From Pseudoxanthomonas sp. z9 (GTDB lineage Bacteria > Pseudomonadota > Gammaproteobacteria > Xanthomonadales > Xanthomonadaceae), in contig NZ_VFID01000004.1 in the NCBI RefSeq assembly GCF_006542425.1, forward strand, positions 310,001 to 374,000: DNA of 64,000 bases, read 5' to 3'. Made by a program: the position numbers and the translations under genes. This document shows, piece after piece, positions 17,050 to 28,474 of this stretch (position 1 is the first letter of the stretch; every line of letters begins with the position of its first letter). Under the pieces are notes generated by a model. That model ran no database searches and had not been told where the DNA came from. It saw only the letters and a program-made list of their open reading frames with translations.

Positions 17050-18954
17050 TCAGATGGCCAGCGACTTCAGCTTGCGGCGGCGGCCGTAGATCAACGTGGC
17101 CAGCGCGCGCGACACGGTCACGGCGGTGAACACGGAGGTCAGGATGCCGACGATCATGGTGACGGCGAAGCCCTTGAGCGGACCGGTGCCGAAGGCGAAC
17201 AGCGCCACGCCGGCCAGCAGCGCAGTCATGTTCGAATCGAAGATGGTGCCGGAAGCCTTGTCGTAACCGGTGGCGATGGACGCCAGTGGCGGCACCCCTG
17301 CCCTCAATTCCTCGCGTATGCGCTCGTTGATCAGCACGTTGGCGTCCACCGACATGCCGATCGACAGCGCCAGGCCGGCGAAGCCCGGCAGGGTCATGGT
17401 GGCGCCGAACAGCGACATCACCGCCACCACCATCACCAGGTTGAGCAGCAGCGCGATGCAGGTCAGCAGGCCGAACATGCGGTAATAGACCAGGAAGAAG
17501 GCCAGCGCGAACAGGAACGAGTACATCACCGCCTTGGTGCCGCGCTCGACGTTCTCCTTGCCGAGGCTGGGACCGACCACGCGCTCGTTGATGAAGTCCA
17601 TCGGCGCGGCCAGCGAACCGGCGCGCAGCAGCTTGGCCAGACCATCGGCTTCGGTCTTTTCCAGGCCGGTGGTGATGAAGTTCTTGCCGAACACGCCGTT
17701 GATGTTGGCCACCGAGATCACTTCTTCCTTGATCCGGGTGCTGCGCACTTCCTCGCCGTTGACGATGTCCACCTGCGGGATGCGCTCGATGTAGACCACC
17801 GCCATCGGCTTGTTCACGTTGGCGCTGGTGAAGTCGAACATGCGCTGGCCGCCGATGTTGTTCAGCGTCACGTTGACCGCCGGCAGGCCGTTCTGGTCGG
17901 TCGAGGACTGCGCGCCGACCATCTGGTCGCCGGACACGATCACGCGCTTGTTCAGCAGGATCGGGATCGGCTTGCCATCGGGGCCCAGCTCGCGGCGGTA
18001 GTACACCCGCGCCTCCGGCGGCACGTTGCCGCTGGCGACCGCGTCATAGGCGTTGCCGTCGACCGCTGCCCGGTACTCCAGTGTGGCGGTCGCGCCGATC
18101 ATGCGCTTGGCCTCGGCGGTGTCCTGCACGCCCGGCAGCTGCACGACCACGCGATCGTTGCCCTGGCGCTGGATGATCGGCTCGGCCACGCCCAGCTCGT
18201 TCACGCGGTTGCGCAGGGTGGTGATGTTCTGCTCGATGGCGCTGCCGGCGATCTGGTTCAGCTCGCTCTCCGGCAGGCCGATGGTGATGCGCTCGCCTTC
18301 CACGTCATAGGTCAGGGCGCCGCCGCCGACCAGCCCGGTGCCGCCGGCATTGGACGAGGCGACCAGGGTCTTGGCCAGCAGGTCGCGCGCCTTGTTGGCG
18401 TCCCCGCCCGGCGCCAGGGTGATGGCGATGCTGTTGTCCGGGCGGCGTTCGACCGACTGGTATTTGATGCGGTTGTCGCGCAGGGTCAGGCGGGCGTCCT
18501 CGACGTAGGCGTCGACACGCTTGTCCAGCGCGGCCTTCTGGTCGACCTGCAACTCGAAGTGCACGCCGCCCTGCAGATCCAGGCCCTGCACCATCGGACG
18601 GGCGCCGAACCGGCTGAGCCAGTCCGGAACCGTCGAGGCCAGGTTCAGCGCCACCACGTAGTTCTCGCCCAGCGCGCCACGCAGGACGTCGTTGGCCTTG
18701 GTCTGCGCATCCAGGCCCGGCAGGCGGACCAGCAGGCTCTTGCCGTCCTGGTCATCCAGCGACTTGGTGGCCACGCCGGCCTCCTTGAGGCTGGCTTCGA
18801 CCTTCTGCCGCAACGCCGCGTCGACCGCATAGCCGCGGTTCGGGGTGATCTGTACCGAGGGATCCTGCGGATAGATGTTGGGCAGCGCGTAGAACACGCT
18901 CAGCGCAACGACCAGCAGGATGACGACGTATTTCCAGCGAGGGAATTCAAGCAT
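17050..18954 (-). CDS. secD: Protein translocase subunit SecD
   Basis: 634 residues, close to the E. coli length of 615. One N-terminal helix, a large periplasmic domain (including GLDLQGGVHFELQVD and a region with VVQLPGVQDTAEAKRMIGAT) and five C-terminal helices with LSIGMSVDANVLINERIREE, the conserved SecD motif. Acts with SecF in the inner membrane during protein export. Second-last gene of the operon. Confidence 0.98.
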   Translation of the reverse strand: MLEFPRWKYVVILLVVALSVFYALPNIYPQDPSVQITPNRGYAVDAALRQKVEASLKEAGVATKSLDDQDGKSLLVRLPGLDAQTKANDVLRGALGENYVVALNLASTVPDWLSRFGARPMVQGLDLQGGVHFELQVDQKAALDKRVDAYVEDARLTLRDNRIKYQSVERRPDNSIAITLAPGGDANKARDLLAKTLVASSNAGGTGLVGGGALTYDVEGERITIGLPESELNQIAGSAIEQNITTLRNRVNELGVAEPIIQRQGNDRVVVQLPGVQDTAEAKRMIGATATLEYRAAVDGNAYDAVASGNVPPEARVYYRRELGPDGKPIPILLNKRVIVSGDQMVGAQSSTDQNGLPAVNVTLNNIGGQRMFDFTSANVNKPMAVVYIERIPQVDIVNGEEVRSTRIKEEVISVANINGVFGKNFITTGLEKTEADGLAKLLRAGSLAAPMDFINERVVGPSLGKENVERGTKAVMYSFLFALAFFLVYYRMFGLLTCIALLLNLVMVVAVMSLFGATMTLPGFAGLALSIGMSVDANVLINERIREELRAGVPPLASIATGYDKASGTIFDSNMTALLAGVALFAFGTGPLKGFAVTMIVGILTSVFTAVTVSRALATLIYGRRRKLKSLAI

Positions 18955-19013
18955 TGCGGCAACCCGCGCACACCCGTCCCGGGCGCACGCTCAACGATGG
19001 TCGGAAGGGAAAA

Positions 19014-19355
19014 TCAGGCGGACTTCAGGGTGCCCTTGGGCAGGACGTTGCCCACGGCGGCCTTCTGCACGCGCACCCGCACGTTGTCGGCCACTTCGAT
19101 GGTGATGAAGTTGTCGCCGATGTCGGTGATGGTGCCGGCGATGCCACCGGTGGTGATGACCTCGTCACCGCGCGAAAGCTTGTCCAGCATGGCCCGGTGT
19201 TCCTTCGCACGCTTCATCTGCGGGCGGATCATCAGGAAGTACATGATGGCAATCAGGATGATCGGCATCAGCAGGCCGAAACCACCCAGGCCACCCTGGG
19301 GAGCGCCGGCGGCCTGTGCATGCGCCGGGGCGATCAGAAAATCGAGCAGATTCAT
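19014..19355 (-). CDS. yajC: Sec translocon accessory protein YajC
   Basis: 113 residues. A short N-terminal segment rich in A and G (AHAQAAGAPQGGLGG) leads to a single membrane helix (FGLLMPIILIAIMYFLMIRP) and a cytoplasmic domain with GDEVITTGGIAGTITDIGDN, the family hallmark. It associates with SecDF. It sits between tgt and secD in the usual order, with REP elements in the 220-bp gap on its upstream side. Confidence 0.97.
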   Translation of the reverse strand: MNLLDFLIAPAHAQAAGAPQGGLGGFGLLMPIILIAIMYFLMIRPQMKRAKEHRAMLDKLSRGDEVITTGGIAGTITDIGDNFITIEVADNVRVRVQKAAVGNVLPKGTLKSA

Positions 19356-19497
19356 GGAGTTATCCGTTCTTATGCGAAAGCAGCCGGGAATTATGCCACG
19401 CGGCAGGCATCCCCGTCCCGGCGCCGCGCCGGACCCGGCGGGCTTCGACGGGACGGTGTGAAGACCGTCCCGGCCCGGAAAGGTTCCGCATCCCCCT

Positions 19498-19565
19498 GTA
19501 GAGCGGAGCTTGCTCCGCTGCTCTCCCCCTCACCGCGGCATCCCGCCAAGCCGAGCTGGCTCTAC
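19498..19565. repeat. Inverted pair of GTAG-type REP elements between tgt and yajC
   Basis: GTAGAGCGGAGCTTGCTCCG (19498 and on) and, inverted, AAGCCGAGCTGGCTCTAC (19548-19565). Both begin with GTAGAGC read from the outside of the pair. The element lies inside an operon, so it may shape mRNA stability between tgt and yajC-secDF. Confidence 0.85.
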
Positions 19566-19575
19566 GCGATCGCGG

Positions 19576-21850
<2,275 letters not shown>

Positions 21851-21934
21851 GTGGGGACGGCTCGGGGAAGCCGTCCATTGTAAGGGAGCCGGTCGCGGCG
21901 GGCGTTTCCGTCCCTGCCCGGCCCACGCCGGCAT

Positions 21935-22366
21935 TCAGCGCTCGAACTTGGTCGACAGCACGATCGACGAGGTGGTGCGCTCGACACCGTCGATGGCGCC
22001 GATGCGATCGGTCAGCAGGTCCATGCCGTCCACGGACGGCACCACGCCCACCGCGATCAGGTCGTACGCGCCGCTCACCGACTGCAGCAGGCGCACTTCC
22101 GGCATTGCGCGCAGCGAGGCGACCACCGAAGTCATCTGCTTGGGATGCACGGTGATCATGATGTGCGCGCGGATGTGCCCGCGCTCGTAGTCGTCATGCA
22201 CCCGCACGGTGTAGCCGCTGATCACGCCCTCGCGCTCCAGCCGCTCGATCCGGCTCTGCACCGTCGTTCGCGACAGGTTGAGCCGGCGCGCGATCTGGGC
22301 AGTCGAGGCGCGCGCATTGTCGCGCAACAGGCTGAGCAGCAACTGGTCGGTCGCGGAGATCTTCAT
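21935..22366 (-). CDS. Lrp/AsnC family transcriptional regulator
   Basis: 143 residues. An N-terminal helix-turn-helix (residues about 5-50, with TAQIARRLNLSRTTVQSRIE) is followed by an RAM ligand-binding domain (about 65-140, including VRLLQSVSGAYDLIAVGVV). Divergent from a class-III aminotransferase gene with 118 AT-rich bases between them, so it very probably controls that gene and itself in response to an amino acid. Confidence 0.93.
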   Translation of the reverse strand: MKISATDQLLLSLLRDNARASTAQIARRLNLSRTTVQSRIERLEREGVISGYTVRVHDDYERGHIRAHIMITVHPKQMTSVVASLRAMPEVRLLQSVSGAYDLIAVGVVPSVDGMDLLTDRIGAIDGVERTTSSIVLSTKFER

Positions 22367-22381
22367 TTCAGGGCACTCGCC

Positions 22382-22443
22382 TCGTCGATTCGACGAAATC
22401 TACAGAAAATTCGTGCAAATCATAACTGTCAAACGACGAATTT
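22382..22443. promoter_or_regulatory. Candidate operators in the divergent Lrp/aminotransferase promoter region
   Basis: TCGTCG-ATT-CGACGA at 22382-22396 is a perfect palindrome. Twenty bases on, AAATTCGT (22407-22414) is the reverse complement of ACGAATTT (22436-22443). CGACGAA occurs at both 22391 and 22434. The stretch is AT-rich against a GC-rich background. Binding by the adjacent regulator is inference. Confidence 0.5.
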
Positions 22444-22484
22444 ATCCACATAATAGAGGTTTGCCGTCCTTTTCGGAGAACACC

Positions 22485-23981
22485 ATGGCCCTCCTCGACC
22501 TGCTCGCCCCCCTCCGCGCCCATGCGGGCAAGCGCCTGACCACCGGACTGGACGACGCCACCCTCGAGCGTTTCGCCGCCGGCCACCTGGCCCTGGTCGC
22601 CGCCATCGAGGCCGCCGCGGCCGAACACGCCCGCCTGAAGGACGAGTTCGCCGAGCTGTTGGACCTGGACGAGGAAGCGCAACTGCGCGCCGTCCAGGCC
22701 GGCTACGTCAACTTCTATCCGGACGACGCGGTCAACCCGTACGTGGCACTGGCCGCGCGCGGTCCGTGGGTGGTGACCCTCAACGGCGCGGTGCTGTACG
22801 ACGCTGGCGGCTACGGCATGCTGGGCTTCGGCCACACCCCCGAGCCGATCCTGGCGGCGATGGCGCGTCCGCAGGTGATGGCCAACATCATGACCCCGAG
22901 CCTGTCGCAGCTGCGCTTCGACCGCGCTTTGCGCAAGGAAATCGGCCAGACCCGCGGTGGCTGTCCCTACGCGAAGTTCCTGTGCCTTAACTCCGGCTCC
23001 GAGTCGGTCGGCCTGGCCGCCCGCATCGCCGATATCAACACCAAGCTGCAGACCGACCCCGGCGCCCGCCACGAGGGCCGCGCGGTCAAGCGGGTGGTCG
23101 TGAAGGGCAGCTTCCACGGCCGCACCGAACGTCCGGCGCTGTATTCGGATTCCTCGCGCAAGACCTACCAGCAGCACCTGGCCAGCTACCGTGACGAGGA
23201 TTCGCTGATCGCCATCGAGCCCTACGATGTCGAGGCGCTCAAGCGCGCGTTCGCCGACGCCGAAACCAAGGGCTGGTTTATCGAGGCGGTGTTCCTGGAG
23301 CCGGTGATGGGCGAAGGCGATCCGGGCCGCTCGGTGCCGCCGGTGTTCTACGCCGCCGCGCGCGAGCTCACCCGCCAGCACGGCAGCCTGTTCCTGGTCG
23401 ACTCGATCCAGGCCGGCCTGCGCGCCCACGGCGTGTTGTCGATCGTGGATTACCCCGGCTTCGAGGGCCTGGACGCGCCCGACATGGAAACCTACTCCAA
23501 GGCGCTCAATGCCGCGCAGTACCCGCTGTCGGTGCTGGCGGTCGGCGAACGCGCCGCCGGCCTGTACCGCAAGGGCGTCTACGGCAACACCATGACCACC
23601 AATCCGCGCGCGCTGGACGTGGCCTGCGCCACCCTGGAACAGCTCACACCGCAGGTCCGCGAGAACATTCGCGCCCGCGGCGTCGATGCGGTCGCCCGCC
23701 TCGAGAAACTGAAGGACGAACTGGGCGGCCTGATCACCAAGGTCCAGGGCACCGGCCTGCTGTTCTCCTGCGAACTGGCCCCGCAATTCAAGTGCTACGG
23801 CGCCAATTCCACCGAGGAATGGCTGCGCCAGCACGGCATCAACGTCATCCACGGCGGCGCCAACTCGCTGCGCTTCACCCCGCATTTCGCGATGGACGCC
23901 GACGAACTGGAACTGCTGGTGTCGATGGTTGGCCGCGCGCTGCAGGAGGGTCCGCGCAACACCCAGGCCGCGGCGGCCTGA
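22485..23981 (+). CDS. Class-III PLP-dependent aminotransferase (amino acid omega/epsilon type)
   Basis: 498 residues from ATG 22485, with GGAGA five bases upstream. PLP-site features: NSGSESVGLAARIA, GSFHGRTERPA, LVDSIQAGLRAHG and lysine 339 in YSKALNAAQYPLSVLAVG. It has an N-terminal extension of about 90 residues compared with typical class-III enzymes. The sequence resembles lysine or ornithine-type aminotransferases, but the substrate cannot be set from motifs. Probably an amino-acid catabolism gene controlled by the divergent Lrp-type regulator. Confidence 0.9.
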   Translation: MALLDLLAPLRAHAGKRLTTGLDDATLERFAAGHLALVAAIEAAAAEHARLKDEFAELLDLDEEAQLRAVQAGYVNFYPDDAVNPYVALAARGPWVVTLNGAVLYDAGGYGMLGFGHTPEPILAAMARPQVMANIMTPSLSQLRFDRALRKEIGQTRGGCPYAKFLCLNSGSESVGLAARIADINTKLQTDPGARHEGRAVKRVVVKGSFHGRTERPALYSDSSRKTYQQHLASYRDEDSLIAIEPYDVEALKRAFADAETKGWFIEAVFLEPVMGEGDPGRSVPPVFYAAARELTRQHGSLFLVDSIQAGLRAHGVLSIVDYPGFEGLDAPDMETYSKALNAAQYPLSVLAVGERAAGLYRKGVYGNTMTTNPRALDVACATLEQLTPQVRENIRARGVDAVARLEKLKDELGGLITKVQGTGLLFSCELAPQFKCYGANSTEEWLRQHGINVIHGGANSLRFTPHFAMDADELELLVSMVGRALQEGPRNTQAAAA

Positions 23982-24009
23982 TCCCCCCCGGACCGCATTT
24001 TCCTCGTGG

Positions 24010-24040
24010 GCGGACACCCCTGGCGGTGTCCGCCTTTTTT
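24010..24040 (+). terminator. Intrinsic terminator of the aminotransferase gene
   Basis: GCGGACACC and GGTGTCCGC arms around CCTGGC, followed by C and six T, 28 bases after the stop codon. Confidence 0.92.
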
Positions 24041-24053
24041 GCGCGCGGCGTCC

Positions 24054-24118
24054 GTGGAGCGGAGCTTGCTCCGCTGCCCGGGCTCCCCGCCCTCCCGCGC
24101 GGGCAAGCCCGCGACTAC
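24054..24118. repeat. Inverted REP pair running into the 3' end of ppa
   Basis: GTGGAGCGGAGCTTGCTCCG (24054 and on) and an inverted element ending GCGACTAC at 24118. Read leftwards the second begins GTAGTCGCGGGCTTGCCCGC. Its GTAG head contains the TAG stop codon of the pyrophosphatase gene (24115-24117). Confidence 0.8.
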
Positions 24119-24723
24119 GGCTTGCGCTTCGCCTCGTTGAACCGCGCCATCACTGCCTGGATCAACGCCCTGGCCTCGGCCGCGTCGCCATAGCCGTTCA
24201 ACCGGACCGGATTGCGCCCCCTGGGCAGATCCTTGTACACACGGAAGAACGCCTCGATGCGATCGCGCTCGATGGCGGGCAGGTCGGCGAGATCACGGAT
24301 GCCGGCGTAGGTGGGATCCACCTTGTCCGTCGGCACGCCGATGATCTTCTCGTCGGTCTTGCCGTCATCGACCATCCGCAACACGCCAATCGGCCGGAAC
24401 CGGATCAGCACGCCGGGATGCAGCGGCTCGCGGGTCAACACCAGCGCATCCAGGGGATCCCCATCCCCTGCCAGGGTGCGCGGCATCGAACCGTAGTTGG
24501 CCGGATAGGCCACCGGCATCGACTGGAAACGATCGACGAACAGCAATCCTTCTTCGTTGATCTCGTACTTGGTGAAACTGCCGGCCGGTATTTCCACCGC
24601 CAGCACCGCTTCTTCCGGCACCTTCGGCGATTGCGCGGCCAGGAACGGGTGGACCACCGTATCGCCGGCCTGCGCCAGCGATGCGCCCATCAATCCCGCA
24701 AGCAGGACGACCGCGCGGCTCAT
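24115..24723 (-). CDS. Family I inorganic pyrophosphatase with a signal peptide (exported)
   Basis: 202 residues. The N-terminus MSRAVVLLAGLMGASLAQAG is a good signal peptide with an AQA cleavage site, unlike the usual cytoplasmic Ppa. The rest is a standard soluble pyrophosphatase: EINEEGLLFVDRF, YPANYGSMPRTL and the metal-binding GDGDPLDALVL, followed by FRPIGVLRMVDDG. It overlaps the stop of the upstream phytase gene by four bases. Together they suggest periplasmic release of phosphate from phytate and pyrophosphate. The stop codon lies in a REP element. Confidence 0.92.
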   Translation of the reverse strand: MSRAVVLLAGLMGASLAQAGDTVVHPFLAAQSPKVPEEAVLAVEIPAGSFTKYEINEEGLLFVDRFQSMPVAYPANYGSMPRTLAGDGDPLDALVLTREPLHPGVLIRFRPIGVLRMVDDGKTDEKIIGVPTDKVDPTYAGIRDLADLPAIERDRIEAFFRVYKDLPRGRNPVRLNGYGDAAEARALIQAVMARFNEAKRKP

Positions 24724-25850
24724 TGCGCCGGCGTGCAGGCGGGCAGCTTCAGCGCCCGCGCAATCGCCTGCCAGTCGAACGCGGCGACGGCCTTGTCGTC
24801 ATCCACCGCGTAGAACACGCCTTCCGGGAAGCGCTTGTCGACGGTCTGATCGAGCCACACGCCGTCGGTGTTGGCGGTGCGCTCGCCGGTGAAGGCACCC
24901 AGGTGTTCCAGGCTGAGGCGATCGAACACATGGAACACGCTGCGATCCTTGAACTGATCGGTGGCGATCCAGAAGCCGGTGCCGCCCGCGCACTGCGCCA
25001 GCGCCATGCCCTCGGCCTGCGCCTTGAACAGATCCGCGCCGATATCGCGCCCGCGATAGCGGCCGTCCAGGCCGTATTCGCGCAGGCGGGTACCGGTGGC
25101 AACGTCCTCTTCCGCCAGCAGCAGGCGATCATTCGACACGTCGCCGAACACCGACTCGGCGATGCGGATCGCACCGGCTTCGGAGGTGTCGCCGAAGGTG
25201 CCCGTCAACGTCGCCGCCCAGCCCTGCGGCACGCGCCGCAACTGGTAGCGCTTGAACCGGCGATCCAGTTCCGCCAGCGGTGGCGGCAGGTCCTCGTTCT
25301 GCGGTGACATGTAGTTGTCGCTGACGATGACCTCGTAGCTGTCCTTCTGCGGGCGCACCCACAGGCCGTAGGGCTGCTTCAGGTCCTCGGCGCCAAAGCT
25401 GAGCAGCGGCTGGAATCCCGGCAACTGGAACAGTTGCACGCGATGGTTGTCGCGCTCGACCACCAGCACCAGATCGTCAATCACGGCAATGCCGTTGGGA
25501 CGCTGGAGCTGGCCGGCGCCCGTACCCGGTCCCCCGACCGTGCGCAGGCGTTCGCCACTGACGCCGTCATAGACGATCAGCTGATCGGTCGCCTTGGCGG
25601 TGGCGATCAGCCAGCGCTTGCCATCCGGCGAGCGCCAACTGGCCGGCGAGTCGACGTTGTCGGCCGGCGTGTCGGCGGTCAGGAAGGCCTCGGGCACCAC
25701 CACGTGCGGAATCATCGCCTCGCTCAGCAGCGGGTCCTTCTCCACGTTCTCGTCCGGCTCGCGGTCGGCCACCGTTGGCGCGACGCCGGCGCAGCCGGCC
25801 ACGGACAGGATCGCCAGCAGGCTGGCGAGTGCGTTCAAGCGATGCGACAT
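24720..25850 (-). CDS. Beta-propeller phytase (3-phytase) lipoprotein
   Basis: 376 residues from ATG 25850, chosen because it gives a clean lipoprotein signal MSHRLNALASLLAILSVAGC; a longer frame upstream has no signal. The mature part has propeller-blade repeats of the phytase type: WRSPDGKRWLIATAKATDQL, NGIAVIDDLVLVVERDNHRV, GYLWxRP-like GLWVRPQ, and a final DGVWLDQTVDKRFPEGVFYA. The enzyme hydrolyses phytate at or near the outer membrane. Translationally coupled to the exported pyrophosphatase, and divergent from a TonB-dependent receptor, an arrangement often seen for phytases in Xanthomonadaceae and related groups. Confidence 0.88.
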   Translation of the reverse strand: MSHRLNALASLLAILSVAGCAGVAPTVADREPDENVEKDPLLSEAMIPHVVVPEAFLTADTPADNVDSPASWRSPDGKRWLIATAKATDQLIVYDGVSGERLRTVGGPGTGAGQLQRPNGIAVIDDLVLVVERDNHRVQLFQLPGFQPLLSFGAEDLKQPYGLWVRPQKDSYEVIVSDNYMSPQNEDLPPPLAELDRRFKRYQLRRVPQGWAATLTGTFGDTSEAGAIRIAESVFGDVSNDRLLLAEEDVATGTRLREYGLDGRYRGRDIGADLFKAQAEGMALAQCAGGTGFWIATDQFKDRSVFHVFDRLSLEHLGAFTGERTANTDGVWLDQTVDKRFPEGVFYAVDDDKAVAAFDWQAIARALKLPACTPAQ

Positions 25851-25868
25851 GCGTTTTCCCCTGGAGCG

Positions 25869-25972
25869 GTTGACGGTCAACAAACCGCAATGTTCTACGC
25901 ATCGATCATGACGTTTTGGTTGCATCGCAAGACATTCGCCGACGTGCCATCTGACGGTCATATTGCCGCCAT
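25869..25972. promoter_or_regulatory. Divergent phytase/receptor control region with a palindrome and a PHO-box-like site
   Basis: GTTGAC-G-GTCAAC at 25869-25881 is a perfect palindrome just upstream of the phytase ribosome-binding region. CGGTCATATTGCCGCCAT (25955-25972) matches 12 of 18 positions of the E. coli PHO-box consensus. Both are inferences from sequence; phosphate control would fit the flanking genes. Confidence 0.3.
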
Positions 25973-26022
25973 CTAAGGCCCGTAGAAATCGCCGTTTATC
26001 TTCACACGGGGAAAACACGACG

Positions 26023-28365
26023 ATGAAACGCACCGCCCTGGCCATCGGCCTGTCACAGGCATTGCTCTGCGCCGGCATGATCAGCGCCATCCCGCTGGCG
26101 CGAGCGCAGGCCATGCCCGATGGCGGTGGCGGCGCCTCCGCCGCGCCGGCGGAGGACCCCAAGCAGCTGGACACCATCGTCGTCCAGGGCGAAATCGCCT
26201 ATCGCAACCGCACCGACGACATCTCCCCCACCCTGTCCTACGACCTGGAGTACTTCCAGCGTTTCGAGCCGAACACCGTGGGCGACATGCTCAAGCGCGT
26301 GCCCGGCGTGACCTTCGTCGGCTCGGACATCATGGAATTCGACGGCGCGATGATGCGTGGCATGGCCGCCGGCTACACCCAGGTACTGATCAACGGCAAG
26401 AAGGTACCCGGCGCCGGTGACGACCGTTCCTTCTGGGTGGACCGCATCCCGGCGGAAATGGTCGATCACATCGAAATCCTGCGCAGCAACAGCGCCAACC
26501 GCAGCGGCGACGCCATCGCCGGCACCATCAACATCGTCCTGCGCGACGCCTACGTGTTCGACGGCAGCTACCTGCGCATCGGCGCCAACCGCTGGTACGA
26601 CGGCGAGGTGAACCCGACCTTCGGCGCGGTGACCAGCGTCGACGCGCTGGGCGGCCGCCTGCTCGCCGGCATCAACGTGCAGGACCGCTACCGCTCCAAG
26701 GTCAAGCGCTCGGACCGCTTCGCCGACCCGTCCCGGCAGGAACTCGTGAGCTGGGAAGACCAGACCGAGGTCAAGGACGGCCGCGACTACTCGGCGAACG
26801 TGTCCTACACCGCCGACATCGGCGAGACCGGCCGCCTCAGCATCGATGGTTTTTACGTCAAGACCGACCGCGACATCACCGAGGTCTCCCATGAAGTGGA
26901 GTACGACGACGAAGACATCATCGACTCGCGCGTGCCCGGCTTGAATCCGATCGACCAGCGCAACTGGGGCATCGGCACCGAGTACACATTCGACATGGCC
27001 GGCGGCACCACCGAGCTCGACCTCGATTACGCGCGTTTCGAGGACGACAGCGCCGAGAGCGAGGAAAAACATGAGTACGTCAATGGCGAATGGGACGCTT
27101 CCGAAGCCGAATCCCAGGCCGTGGACGCCAAGGACACCGAGACCAGCTTCAAGATCGCGCACAAGCGCCCCGCGGGCGGCGCCGAACTCGAGTTCGGCGT
27201 GGACTGGCGGCGCAAGAAGCGCGACGTCACCTACACCAACTACGCCTGGGAAGCCGAGAATGAAGGCGATCCGGTGGCCTATGAACCGGACGGCGTCATC
27301 GGCTCGCTGATCGAGGAAACCCGTGTCGATCCCTACCTGATGCTTTCGGGCAAGGGCCAGGCGTTCTCCTGGGAAGCCGGCCTGCGCTACGAGACCACCC
27401 GTTCGGACATCCGCTACCAGGAGGATGGCGATGTCGCCGGCTCCGCCAGCAAGGACTACAACGAACTGCTGCCCTCGCTGCACCTGAAGTGGGATCTGGA
27501 TGAAGCCACCCGCATCAGCCTGTCGTTGGCCAAGAGCGTGAAGCGCCCGAACTTCAACGAGCTGATTCCCGCCCTGCTGGACGGCGAATACGGCGACAAC
27601 GACTACATCGGCAATCCGGAACTCGACCCGGAAACCGCCAACGGCATCGACCTGGGCTTCGAGCGCCGCCTCGGCAAGCATGGCGTGGTGGGCCTGAACT
27701 TCTTCTACCGCGACGTGAAGAACCTGATCGAACTGGTCAACACCGGCGAACTCAGCGAGGACGCGCAGGACAAGTACGCCGAGGACCTGGAGGAATTCCT
27801 GGCGGAGAATCCCGGCGCGACCGAGGATGATTTCCAGTTCGACGCCGAGAGCTGGCTGTTCACCTCGGCCAACGTCGGCGACGGCAAGGTCTACGGCGTC
27901 GAGTTCGATCTGTCGACCCCGCTGACCGCACTGGGCATGCCGAACACCGGCGTCTTCCTCAACTACTCATACCTCAACAGCAAGATCACCGATTTCATGG
28001 GTGAGCGCCGTTTCAACGACCAGGCCAAGAGCGTCTACAACGTCGGTTTCATCCAGGACCTGCCGTCGATCGGTGCCAGCTTCGGCGCCACCTATCGCAA
28101 GCAGGGCGATGCCTTCAGCCGCATCCTGGCCGAGGAAGTGACGGTCAAGTATGGCGATGATCTGGAAGTGTTCGTCGAGAAACGCTTCGGCAAGACCATG
28201 TCGATGCGCCTGACCGCCGCCAACCTGCTGGACGCGTCCAAGGACGAGTTCTTCCACAAGTTCGACAACCAGGCCGACCAGATCGATCGCGACTACGACG
28301 AATACGAACTGGAAACCGAGGAAGCCGGACCGAGCTATCAGTTGGTCATGCGCTGGGCGTTCTGA
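26023..28365 (+). CDS. TonB-dependent outer-membrane receptor of the phytate locus
   Basis: 780 residues. Signal peptide (1-28, ending ARA-QA), TonB-box-like LDTIVVQGE, a plug domain with [32 protein letters not shown] and [20 protein letters not shown], then a 22-strand barrel ending in phenylalanine (LVMRWAF). The lengthy barrel is strongly acidic. No N-terminal signalling extension, so no anti-sigma partner is expected. Its place opposite the phytase-pyrophosphatase operon suggests uptake of an inositol phosphate, a phosphate-bearing product or a metal complex freed from phytate. Confidence 0.93.
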   Translation: MKRTALAIGLSQALLCAGMISAIPLARAQAMPDGGGGASAAPAEDPKQLDTIVVQGEIAYRNRTDDISPTLSYDLEYFQRFEPNTVGDMLKRVPGVTFVGSDIMEFDGAMMRGMAAGYTQVLINGKKVPGAGDDRSFWVDRIPAEMVDHIEILRSNSANRSGDAIAGTINIVLRDAYVFDGSYLRIGANRWYDGEVNPTFGAVTSVDALGGRLLAGINVQDRYRSKVKRSDRFADPSRQELVSWEDQTEVKDGRDYSANVSYTADIGETGRLSIDGFYVKTDRDITEVSHEVEYDDEDIIDSRVPGLNPIDQRNWGIGTEYTFDMAGGTTELDLDYARFEDDSAESEEKHEYVNGEWDASEAESQAVDAKDTETSFKIAHKRPAGGAELEFGVDWRRKKRDVTYTNYAWEAENEGDPVAYEPDGVIGSLIEETRVDPYLMLSGKGQAFSWEAGLRYETTRSDIRYQEDGDVAGSASKDYNELLPSLHLKWDLDEATRISLSLAKSVKRPNFNELIPALLDGEYGDNDYIGNPELDPETANGIDLGFERRLGKHGVVGLNFFYRDVKNLIELVNTGELSEDAQDKYAEDLEEFLAENPGATEDDFQFDAESWLFTSANVGDGKVYGVEFDLSTPLTALGMPNTGVFLNYSYLNSKITDFMGERRFNDQAKSVYNVGFIQDLPSIGASFGATYRKQGDAFSRILAEEVTVKYGDDLEVFVEKRFGKTMSMRLTAANLLDASKDEFFHKFDNQADQIDRDYDEYELETEEAGPSYQLVMRWAF

Positions 28366-28388
28366 GCACGGCCCTCCCCGTGCCCAGT

Positions 28389-28418
28389 GGAAGCCGGCGC
28401 AAGCCGGCTTCCTTTTTT
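28389..28418 (+). terminator. Intrinsic terminator after the TonB receptor
   Basis: Ten-base arms GGAAGCCGGC and GCCGGCTTCC with a GCAA loop and six T. Confidence 0.93.
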
Positions 28419-28474
28419 GTGGCTTTGACGGCTTTGATGCAGACTTTCGCCACCCGTCACCACCGCAGGCCGCC

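Noticed and set aside
16900..19461. 853-codon plus-strand frame across secD and yajC
   Set aside because: Third-position GC shadow of secD; no domain or start signal.
22368..24017. 549-codon minus-strand frame opposite the aminotransferase gene
   Set aside because: Low-complexity histidine/glutamine/arginine-rich shadow; the plus frame has full PLP-site motifs.
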